Shown: one piece after another, positions 34,427-41,684 of the stretch
Position numbering within the stretch: position 1 is the first letter of the stretch
Layout of the letters: the number at the start of each line of letters is the position of its first letter
Assembly (NCBI GenBank): GCA_020426005.1
Contig: JAGQQW010000011.1
Location: forward strand, 1 to 53,562
Source: Planctomycetota bacterium
GTDB lineage: Bacteria; Planctomycetota; UBA1135; GCA-002748355
Reading direction: 5' to 3'
DNA: 53,562 nt
Program-made: the position numbers and the translations under genes
The notes under the pieces: generated by a model
The model's input: only the letters and a program-made list of their open reading frames with translations
What the model was told of the DNA's origin: nothing
Databases searched by the model: none

Positions 34427-35470
34427 ATGAAGATCGCCAGAGGGAAGATCTCCCAACTGATCTATACGACTTGCGGTGTGTCCGTCGTCGGTGCGTTCTG
34501 CGCGACCTCGGACCGTGTGCGCGCACAGGACGTGATTCAGCACGTGGTTCCCCAAGCAGCCGAGTTCGGACGTGTCCAATGGGAACGTGATCTCGATGCC
34601 GTGCTCGCACGTGACCTGGAACGGCCGGTGCTCGTGCTCTTTCAAGAGGTCCCTGGCTGAAGCACGTGTACGGCCTTCGGTCGGGAGGTCCTGTCGCATC
34701 CACTGATCGTCGAGGCCATCGAGCGGTGTTTCGTGCCCGTCGCGATCCGCAACAATACGAAGGGTGATCGAGAAGCCGCGATTCGCGAGCGGTTCGACGA
34801 GCCTGCGTGGAACAACCCAGTAATCCGATTCTTGGATCGCAGCGGACGTGACATCCTCCCGCGCAAGGATCGAGTGTGGTCTCGCGAAGATGTTTTACGA
34901 CGACTGATCGCAGCCCTCGAAGCTGCAAAAGCCGAGGTCCCGCCGTGGTTGCGACTCCTTGCGAACGAGTTCGCGCCGAAGAAGGCCGTGATCACGTTGG
35001 GCATGCACTGCTTCTGGGAAGGCGAGGCAGAGTTGGGGGCGATGCGCGGCGTTATGAAAACCACAGCGGGATGGTCGAGTTCGAACGAGGTCGTGCGCGT
35101 CGAATACGTCGAGACGGTCGTCGATCGTGAGAAGCTCATGCGTGCTGTCGGTGCATCCGAGTCCGTGACGGACGATAAGTTTCGATCGGCGAAACCCTCG
35201 GACCGTAAGCATGCGCTGATGCGGAGTCCGTACCGGTTCGTACCGATGACCGAAGGGCAACGCACGCGCGTCAACGCGGCACTGCACGCGGGTAAGAACG
35301 CATCCGTTTGGCTATCACCGCGAGGAGTGAAGCTCTTGGCGATCATCGAGCGTGTGCTCGACCACCAAGGCGACAGCGTTTCCCAAGGCTTTCCGGTATT
35401 GCCCTCGCTATCGGACTTCGCGGCGGTCGAGGCAAAATGGCAGAAAGAAGCCGACCGTTCCGACCACTGA
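34427..35470 (+). CDS. Secreted VPGUxxT-type thioredoxin-like selenoprotein fused to an MsrA-like domain (Sec at UGA 34658-34660)
   Basis: Read through one in-frame TGA, this is a 347-residue protein. The signal sequence is about 1-34 (RVRAQ). The thioredoxin-like domain (about 50-165) has VLVLFQEVPG, then Sec78, then STC (Cys81), so the redox motif is U-S-T-C; WNNP (about 128-131) supplies the probable cis-Pro loop. The C-terminal part resembles methionine sulfoxide reductase MsrA: ITLGMHCFWEGEAELGAMRG with Cys195, then GVMKTTAGW, matching the GCFWG and GVVSTTVGY landmarks, though the Gly after W is Glu. The reading frame on both sides of the UGA is the same, and the protein is meaningful on both sides. 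A VPGUxxT thioredoxin-like selenoprotein family is known. The likely role is envelope thiol or methionine-sulfoxide redox chemistry; the MsrA-like activity is inferred. The alternative is a nonsense mutation. Confidence 0.85.
34672..34690 (+). promoter_or_regulatory. Possible bacterial SECIS hairpin after UGA 34658
   Basis: GGCC (34672-34675) can pair with GGTC (34687-34690) around an 11-nt loop that contains GG. The loop begins 16 nt after the UGA, in the range used by SelB-binding SECIS elements. The stem is short, with only a weak extension (A-U and G-U pairs beyond a C-C mismatch), and a competing fold of CGGCC with GGTCG exists. Confidence 0.4.
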
Positions 35471-35486
35471 GTGATCGTCGTCGGCT

Positions 35487-37661
35487 TCAGCGGATCGTCG
35501 GACGTGCGAAGACCTCGTCGCGCGCGAGCAGGCGCGCTTCGTGCACTCCACGTCCTTGCGTGGCGATGACGATTCGGGAGCGTGCTGGATCGATATGCAT
35601 ATCGATCACTGGCGCGTTCGGGAGATCGTCGCCGTAGTGGTGGAAGATCTCTCCACCATCGACACTGCGGAAGACTCCTCGATCGGTGCCGACGTAGACG
35701 AACGCCGGTGAGTGACGCGTGTCGATCGCGACGCAATGAACAGGTGTGTCAGGAAGCGTCGCACTGCGACGAACCCACGTGCGTCCCGCATCCGTCGTCT
35801 CGAGCAGTCTCGCGCCACCTTCGAAACTCGTCGAGAACGCGCCGACCGCGAGCCATGCATGGCGCGGATCGCCGGGGTCGATCGCGAACGGACGCGTCGT
35901 GCGAACCCAGCCGGGGACGCCGGTCAAGCGCTTGTTCCACGTCGTGCCCCCGTCCTCAGTCACTTGGACGTTGCCGTCGTTGGTCTTGACGTAGACGAAG
36001 CGTCCGTTCGAGGGCGCGATCGCGAGGCCGTGGATTGCGGCAGTTGCGCCGTTGGTGAGATCGCTGCTGATCGGGACCCAGCTCGTTCCACTGTTCGTGG
36101 ACTCGTAGATCCGCTGCGTTCCGTAGATCATGCGAGACGCGTTCGACGCATCGATCGCGAAGGGAGGCAGGAAGCAGTTTCGGTCCGAACCGCTGATTCC
36201 GCTGCTCGATCTCGAGAAGCTGCCGCCGCCATTGACCGAGCGATAGAGGTTGCCCGTGCCTTGGCTCTCGACGAAGACGCGCTGACCGCTCGGGTCGATC
36301 GCGGTGCAACCACCGTCACCACCGAGCACGCTCGACCACGTGCGTGGACCGACGCGCTGGCACGACCCGTTGTCCTGGAAGCCACCCCAAACGCGATCCG
36401 GGCGCGCAGGATCGAGACTCATGCCTGCGTAGAGCTGGATGAGGCCGAGTCCGTCGTTGCGCGCGAGCCACGAGCTACCGAGGTTCGACGAAACGTGCAC
36501 TCCGCCATCGTTGCCACAGACGAGACGTCCTGCTGCGTCGAACTCGAGCGCATGCAGATCGACGTGTGGAGGTGTGATCGTCGAGAAACTCGCACCGCCG
36601 TTCGTCGATCGTCGGAGCGAGAGTCCACCCGCGTAGAACGTGTCGTGCGATGTCGGATGAATCGCCGCGACGGACAGGTACCAGCCGTACGTCGATTGGA
36701 AGGAGCCGGCAGCTGTCTTGGCTGACCACGTCGCTCCCGAATCGTCCGTCAGGTACACGCCTCGGGTGGTTGCGCTTCCACCGGACGACGATGCCGGGTT
36801 GACGAAGATCGCGACTAGGCGCTGTGGTCTCGACGGGCTGATCGCGAGGGATACGCGTCCGACGGTTCCCGATGGCAGGCCTCCTCCGAGCTTCGACCAG
36901 CTCGCACCGCTGTCCGTCGTCTTGTAGATCCCGTTGTTCGCATTTCCGAAAATGTCGCCGATCGCTGCATAGAGCGTCGAGGGGTTCGCAGGATCGATCA
37001 CGAGGTCGGTCGCTGCGGTTCCGGTTGGCAAACCACCGGCGAGTTGTGTCCAGTGCTCACCGCCATCCTGAGATCGAAAGACGCCGACGGGGCCGTTGCG
37101 CAGAGGGTGTTCGCGCGCCGCGCTGCGTGCGGGAAGGAAGCCGCCTGCAGGAGTGCTTGCTGCAAAGAGCGTAGCGGGGTTCTTCGGGTCGACGCAGATT
37201 CGCGAGATGCAACGTCCCGCGAACTCGGTGCTGCCGTGAACGACCCACGAGACGCCGCCGTCGACGGTCTTCGCGATTCCCAATCCGTAGCGGCTGTGAT
37301 GCGCGAAGTTCGCTTCGCCCGTGCCGACCCACAAGGTGTTGTCGTCACCCGGATGCACACAGAGGGCGCCAGTCGCAGTCGTCGGAATCGCGTCACCGAT
37401 CGCTCTCCACGTGGCACCGGCATCGTCGGTACGGAAGACACCGCCATCCGCGCCACCGACGAACCACGTATTGCTCTTGGTGCGGCTGGTCGCGATTGCG
37501 GCGACGCGGCCGGTGTAGGGGCCGTTGGCGATCGGCGCTGGCCCCAAGTCGGTCCAAGCACTCTGTGCGTGTAGGGGTACGAGACAACACCCGATCGTGA
37601 TCGCGAGAACGCCGACACGCCATGCACATCCTGATCGGTGGAGATCGAAATGGAGTCGCAT
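35487..37661 (-). CDS. Exported beta-propeller (sortilin/BNR-repeat type) protein
   Basis: This is a 724-residue exported protein. The signal peptide is about 1-33 (ends PLHAQ). Many BNR/Asp-box-like repeats follow: GVFRTDDAGATW (about 78-89), GIAKTVDGGVSW, GVFRSQDGGEHW, GIYKTTDSGASW, GVYLTDDSGATW, LRRSTNGGASF, RIYESTNSGTSW, VQVTEDGGTTW, LLETTDAGRTW and GVFRSVDGGEIF. At least ten such motifs suggest one or two multi-bladed propellers, as in the sortilin/VPS10 or exo-sialidase-like folds. No catalytic residues were identified, so a binding role is as likely as a glycosidase. The ATG 37661 lies 1 nt past the upstream lipoprotein stop, so both genes are cotranscribed. Confidence 0.86.
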   Translation of the reverse strand: MRLHFDLHRSGCAWRVGVLAITIGCCLVPLHAQSAWTDLGPAPIANGPYTGRVAAIATSRTKSNTWFVGGADGGVFRTDDAGATWRAIGDAIPTTATGALCVHPGDDNTLWVGTGEANFAHHSRYGLGIAKTVDGGVSWVVHGSTEFAGRCISRICVDPKNPATLFAASTPAGGFLPARSAAREHPLRNGPVGVFRSQDGGEHWTQLAGGLPTGTAATDLVIDPANPSTLYAAIGDIFGNANNGIYKTTDSGASWSKLGGGLPSGTVGRVSLAISPSRPQRLVAIFVNPASSSGGSATTRGVYLTDDSGATWSAKTAAGSFQSTYGWYLSVAAIHPTSHDTFYAGGLSLRRSTNGGASFSTITPPHVDLHALEFDAAGRLVCGNDGGVHVSSNLGSSWLARNDGLGLIQLYAGMSLDPARPDRVWGGFQDNGSCQRVGPRTWSSVLGGDGGCTAIDPSGQRVFVESQGTGNLYRSVNGGGSFSRSSSGISGSDRNCFLPPFAIDASNASRMIYGTQRIYESTNSGTSWVPISSDLTNGATAAIHGLAIAPSNGRFVYVKTNDGNVQVTEDGGTTWNKRLTGVPGWVRTTRPFAIDPGDPRHAWLAVGAFSTSFEGGARLLETTDAGRTWVRRSATLPDTPVHCVAIDTRHSPAFVYVGTDRGVFRSVDGGEIFHHYGDDLPNAPVIDMHIDPARSRIVIATQGRGVHEARLLARDEVFARPTIR

Positions 37662-37662
37662 G

Positions 37663-38544
37663 TCAGCCTCGCTCTCCGATGCAGAAGGTGAGCGTCGCGA
37701 TGCACGTGGTGTCGCCGATGTCGAGGCGAGCCTCGAGGCAGTGCCGCCCACTGTGATGCACTGGAACGTCGAGAATCCCGGCCGATCCCGGAACGAGTTC
37801 GAGCCTGACGTCTCCAGTGGGCTCACCTTCGCGCACGAACACGCGAGTTCTGGAGAGCCAGTCGTCCGTTGCCTGCGCTGTAGATATCGGTGCGACTGAT
37901 ATCGATGCGACGCACGCCCCATCGAATCGAAGGCGAATCGGTAGCGAGCTGCCGATGTCGGTCTGCACGGGATCGCGGAGCGGCACGATTTCGAACGCGG
38001 TGCCGAACCGAGCACAAGCGACAGGAGATGCTTCGATGTCGCTCGACGTACCACGTCGCACATAGGCGCATGCCTTGGCACTTCGGAGGATTCGACGGTT
38101 CGTGGACTTCTCACCCGTCTCGATGCGATCTGAAACCGTCACGCAGAACACCGAGCTTCCACGGCGATCTCCAAGTTGCGGCGACAAGTACACGCGCCCG
38201 TCACCGCTCGAGCGATTTGCGTCCGGGCTGAGCAACCACTGCTCGCCGAGGACACGTGCCGTGCACCAGTCGAAGGCCGTGTGGTCCGGCTCACCCAGTG
38301 CAACGAGGTCGAGCGTCTTGTCCGAGTCCCGTTCTTCGGTGATGAGCCAGAGCGCTGGCGTCGCCGATGCACCCGCGTGAACGACAGACGATGTCTTGTC
38401 GTCGTCTCCTGTGGAGGACGAAGCCGACCAAGAACTCTTGTCCGAGTCGGTACACGCCGAAATGCCGAGAGCAACGAGGATCGAGAACGCACACAAGGCC
38501 CCGCAAACGGGACGAGCGGCAAGAAGAGCGATACGGCTTCGCAT
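37663..38544 (-). CDS. Lipoprotein of unknown function
   Basis: This is a 293-residue predicted lipoprotein: N-terminal basic region, hydrophobic core, lipobox LGISAC with Cys31, then a Ser/Thr/Asp-rich tether (about 32-55). The rest is beta-rich with several Cys (including CVTVSD, ACAYVRR, CLEARLDIGDTTC and CIGERG), suggesting disulfides. No family was recognised. It is directly upstream of and nearly abutting the propeller gene, so a surface complex of the two is plausible. It diverges from the LamG protein gene across about 107 nt. Confidence 0.78.
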   Translation of the reverse strand: MRSRIALLAARPVCGALCAFSILVALGISACTDSDKSSWSASSSTGDDDKTSSVVHAGASATPALWLITEERDSDKTLDLVALGEPDHTAFDWCTARVLGEQWLLSPDANRSSGDGRVYLSPQLGDRRGSSVFCVTVSDRIETGEKSTNRRILRSAKACAYVRRGTSSDIEASPVACARFGTAFEIVPLRDPVQTDIGSSLPIRLRFDGACVASISVAPISTAQATDDWLSRTRVFVREGEPTGDVRLELVPGSAGILDVPVHHSGRHCLEARLDIGDTTCIATLTFCIGERG

Positions 38545-38601
38545 GCGGCCATTCTCCAGCGGGTTCGCTCGATTGGCGACCCCCCGACTTCGGCCACACG
38601 C

Positions 38602-38610
38602 TGCTACACT
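38602..38610 (+). promoter_or_regulatory. Extended -10 element (TGCTACACT) upstream of the LamG protein gene
   Basis: TGCTACACT matches the TGCTAnnnT core seen before other genes in this window. It ends 41 nt before the ATG at 38652, which would leave a leader of roughly 35 nt. The -35 region is not convincing. Confidence 0.38.
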
Positions 38611-38651
38611 GCCGGGACTCCCTCGAACCTCTCGCAGGACGGAAACCTCTC

Positions 38652-39779
38652 ATGAAGAACCACCTCGCAATCGCATCGTTCGTTGCGCTCTCGATCGGCT
38701 TGGGCTCGGCGAACGCACAGAACGGCCTCAAGTTGACCAATGGCGTGCTCGACTACGTGGACGTCCCGTACGACGCCACCGTTTGCCCCAAGAGCGGCGT
38801 TACCGTCGAAGCTTGGATCAAGTACGACGAGAACCTCGGTGCCGGTTGGCGTTGGCCGACGATCGTGCGGCAGAACCCCGCTGCGGGGCAGGAGTCGATC
38901 CTGTTCCGCGTCGACGCCGGCAACACGGCGAATCGCAACCTGCGATGGTGGGTCCTCGGCACGAGTGGCTCGCTCAACGTCTTGTGGCAGTTCCCGCAGG
39001 GGCGCTTGTCGACCTGGACGCACGTCGCCGGCACGTATGACGGCAACGTCGCAAACCTCATCGTCGACGGTGCCGTCGTCGCGTCGGTGACGCGAGCGGG
39101 CGGGCCGCTCTGGGACCGTGGTGGTGCGTTCAAGATCGGCTGCGGTGACGGCACGATGATCGAGACGTGGAACGGCGAACTCGACGAAGTTCGCATCTGG
39201 CCGTACGCACGCACGGCTGCCGAGATCAAAGCCAACATGAACGACGAGATGCAGCGCGTTCCCGGGCTCGTCAGTACGTGGAACTTCAACAACGCCGTGA
39301 CGGACAGCTCGGGCAAGAACAACGGTGCGTGGGTCGGCACTGCGCAATACGCGACCAACACGCTCACGCTCCGTCGCCTGCCGGTCGTGTCCGCGTTCGC
39401 GACCGGAGCGGCGACGGTCGGTTGTCAGGGCTCCGGTGTTCTCGGCATCAATTCGGTCTCCGAAGTCGGCAACGCCTCGTTCGGCTTGTCGGCGACCGCG
39501 GGTGCTCCCGCGAGCGCGTCGGCGTTCTTGCTGTGCACGACGACGTACTCGAGTGCACTCAAGATTCTCGGGCTCGACATCTGGGTCGACATCGGGACGC
39601 TCGCGACGACGGTGGGGGCGCCGACAGGTCCACTCGGAACGTCGCGACTGCCACTTCCGATCCCCAATGACGCCAAGCTGCAGGGAGCCGGTCTCGCGAT
39701 CCAGGCGCTGCACCTCGACGCGAGCTGCACGTCGGGCGTGTGGTCGTCCACGCCGGCACTGTCGTTCTCGGTTCGCTGA
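38652..39779 (+). CDS. Secreted LamG/concanavalin-like protein with a shared-type C-terminal module (divergent copy 4)
   Basis: This is a 375-residue exported protein. The signal peptide is about 1-22 (SANAQ). A LamG-like jelly roll follows (about 24-210), with VTVEAWIKYDE, WTHVAGTYDGNVANLIVDG and ELDEVRIWPYART, the usual landmarks of LamG/pentraxin domains that bind glycans or proteins. The C-terminal part (about 240-375) resembles the module of the three secreted proteins near 20-25 kb: GCQGSGV, then an LPIPNDAKLQGAGLAIQALH ending, more divergent. The start is set by the signal peptide. It ends 11 nt from the convergent cstA gene. Confidence 0.82.
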   Translation: MKNHLAIASFVALSIGLGSANAQNGLKLTNGVLDYVDVPYDATVCPKSGVTVEAWIKYDENLGAGWRWPTIVRQNPAAGQESILFRVDAGNTANRNLRWWVLGTSGSLNVLWQFPQGRLSTWTHVAGTYDGNVANLIVDGAVVASVTRAGGPLWDRGGAFKIGCGDGTMIETWNGELDEVRIWPYARTAAEIKANMNDEMQRVPGLVSTWNFNNAVTDSSGKNNGAWVGTAQYATNTLTLRRLPVVSAFATGAATVGCQGSGVLGINSVSEVGNASFGLSATAGAPASASAFLLCTTTYSSALKILGLDIWVDIGTLATTVGAPTGPLGTSRLPLPIPNDAKLQGAGLAIQALHLDASCTSGVWSSTPALSFSVR

Positions 39780-39790
39780 TCTCTGAGTCG

Positions 39791-41515
39791 TCAGCGCGGC
39801 GTGTCGTCCGCGCCGCGGTTCGACACGCCTTTGAGGACAGCGACAGCCTCGACGAGCATCCACAGCACGAGCGTCGTCAACACGGTGCTGATGCCGACGA
39901 GGAGCCAGTTCTTCTGACCGTAGAACTCCATCGTCTTCGCCAGGAGCGACGTGAGCGTGATTCCCATGATGAACACCATCGGGATCGCGAGTGGCCAGAC
40001 GGGCTTGTTCTTGCGCCAGAAGTAGAGGCTGAGCGTCAATAGCGTCAGAGCGGCGAGCATCTGGTTGCTCGCGCCGAAGATCGGCCAAAGCACCCACGCG
40101 GCTTCACGGATCGTACCGGTGGCCGGATCTTCGACGGTCCACATCGCGAGCACGATCCCCGGGATCACGGCAACGAGCGTGGCGATGAAGCGATTCTTGA
40201 GGGGCACGATGTCGAGAGCGCTGCCGAGTTCTTGCACGAGGAAGCGCTCGATGCGCGTCGCGGTGTCGAGCGTCGTTGCCGCGAACGAGATGACGAGGAC
40301 GGCCATGAGCGTCGTGGCGAGTTCACTCGGAATCCCGATCGCATAGAGGAGCGCCGCGCCTCCATCTCGGAAGTTGCCGATCGCGCCTTTGCTCGCTGCG
40401 CCGAAGTCGTGGTAGCAAGCCATCCACGACTTGTCCTCGAGAAGGCCGAGGCCGGCAACTACGGCCATCGTGGCGGCGAGTGCGAGACATCCTTCGCCGA
40501 GCATCGCGCCGTAGCCGATGAAGCGAGTGTCGCGCAGGTGGTCGACCTGTTTGGATGTCGTGCCCGAGGCAACCAGGCCGTGGAAACCGCTGATCGCACC
40601 GCACGCGATCGTGACGAACAGCAGTGGGAAGATACCGGGAGCGCCGTCCGATGCAGTGCGAATGGCCGGTGCATCGAATGCCGGCGCGGCGATGAAGAGT
40701 CCGCCGAAGAGCAACGCGAGCCCGACGAAGAGTTGATGGCTGTTGATGTAGTCGCGTGGTTGCAGGAGCGTCCAGACGGGTAACAGGCTCGCGACGATGG
40801 AATACGCGAAGAGCAACAAGAGCCAAGTCACCTTCTCGTCGTCCTTGCTCATGCCGAAGTCCGCGAACGAGATCGGTGCTTTCGTGCCGATCCACACGAA
40901 CACGTAGAGCGTCGCGAGCGCAACGAGCGAGGGGATGAGCGGCGGAACCTTCTTCTTGTAGATGAGCCAACCGATCGCGAGTGCGACGACGATCTCGATA
41001 TTGATCGGCAGAACCGAGGACGGCGTACTGATGAAGAGCTGAGCGATCGCCATCGCGAAGACAGCGAGCACGAGCCACGACAGCACGAGCACGAAGCACA
41101 AGAACATCACGCCCGCGCGTTTGCTGAGCACGGTACTCGTGAGGTCGGCGATCGTGCGACCGCGTTCGCGCACGCTCGCGACCAACGCGGCGTAGTCGTG
41201 CACCGCGCCCATGAAGATCGCGCCGAGCACGACCCAGAGCAGTGCCGGGAGCCAGCCCCAATAGGCCGCGATGCACGGCCCGATGATCGGTGCGGCACCG
41301 GCGATCGACGTGAAGTGGTGCCCGAACAACACGTGCTTCGTCGTCGGCACGTAGTCCATGCCGTCCTCGAGTCGGTGGGCCGGCGTCACGAACTCGGTGT
41401 CATCGCCGTCAGCGTCCGCTTCGGTTCCGAAAACGCGGCGCCCGAGCCACCGCGCGTAGAAGCGGTAGCCGAGGAAGAAGGCGAGGAGGACGCTTGCGGC
41501 GACGAGTGCTGCCAT
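39791..41515 (-). CDS. cstA: CstA-type peptide/pyruvate transporter
   Basis: This is a 574-residue polytopic membrane protein of the carbon starvation protein A family, importing peptides or pyruvate. About fifteen hydrophobic segments are visible. The conserved FGHHFTSIAGAAPIIGPCIA (about 58-77), MGAVHDYAAL (about 98-107) and SGFHGLVASGTTSKQ (about 315-329) identify it. The length fits the short CstA subfamily. The ATG 41515 starts at a membrane helix; longer in-frame sequence upstream is not protein-like. It diverges from the seleno-DsbD gene with a 169-nt gap. Confidence 0.94.
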   Translation of the reverse strand: MAALVAASVLLAFFLGYRFYARWLGRRVFGTEADADGDDTEFVTPAHRLEDGMDYVPTTKHVLFGHHFTSIAGAAPIIGPCIAAYWGWLPALLWVVLGAIFMGAVHDYAALVASVRERGRTIADLTSTVLSKRAGVMFLCFVLVLSWLVLAVFAMAIAQLFISTPSSVLPINIEIVVALAIGWLIYKKKVPPLIPSLVALATLYVFVWIGTKAPISFADFGMSKDDEKVTWLLLLFAYSIVASLLPVWTLLQPRDYINSHQLFVGLALLFGGLFIAAPAFDAPAIRTASDGAPGIFPLLFVTIACGAISGFHGLVASGTTSKQVDHLRDTRFIGYGAMLGEGCLALAATMAVVAGLGLLEDKSWMACYHDFGAASKGAIGNFRDGGAALLYAIGIPSELATTLMAVLVISFAATTLDTATRIERFLVQELGSALDIVPLKNRFIATLVAVIPGIVLAMWTVEDPATGTIREAAWVLWPIFGASNQMLAALTLLTLSLYFWRKNKPVWPLAIPMVFIMGITLTSLLAKTMEFYGQKNWLLVGISTVLTTLVLWMLVEAVAVLKGVSNRGADDTPR

Positions 41516-41665
41516 GGTGGCGGAGAAGGATTTCGACCTGTTGGGATCCTGCGGGAGTCGAGTCCGTAGAACAAGCGCCCTTCGCCGCGCATGCCCCCTG
41601 CGCGCGCGGAGCGCATGCCTTCGTCTATCCACGCGCGACCAGCGTGTTCGACTTGACCCATGCAC

Positions 41666-41674
41666 TGCTAAGAT
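41666..41674 (+). promoter_or_regulatory. Extended -10 element (TGCTAAGAT) before the DsbD gene
   Basis: TGCTAAGAT is a good extended -10 box and ends 10 nt before the ATG at 41685, so the transcript would have at most a few leader nucleotides. TTGACC lies only 10 nt upstream of the TAAGAT hexamer, too close for a standard -35. No Shine-Dalgarno sequence precedes the ATG. Confidence 0.45.
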
Positions 41675-41684
41675 CCGACGCCAC

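Noticed and set aside
34733..35470. A separate gene starting at GTG 34733 after the 77-codon frame
   Set aside because: It has no signal peptide or ribosome binding site of its own, is in frame with the upstream part, and lacks the first redox residue unless joined through the UGA.
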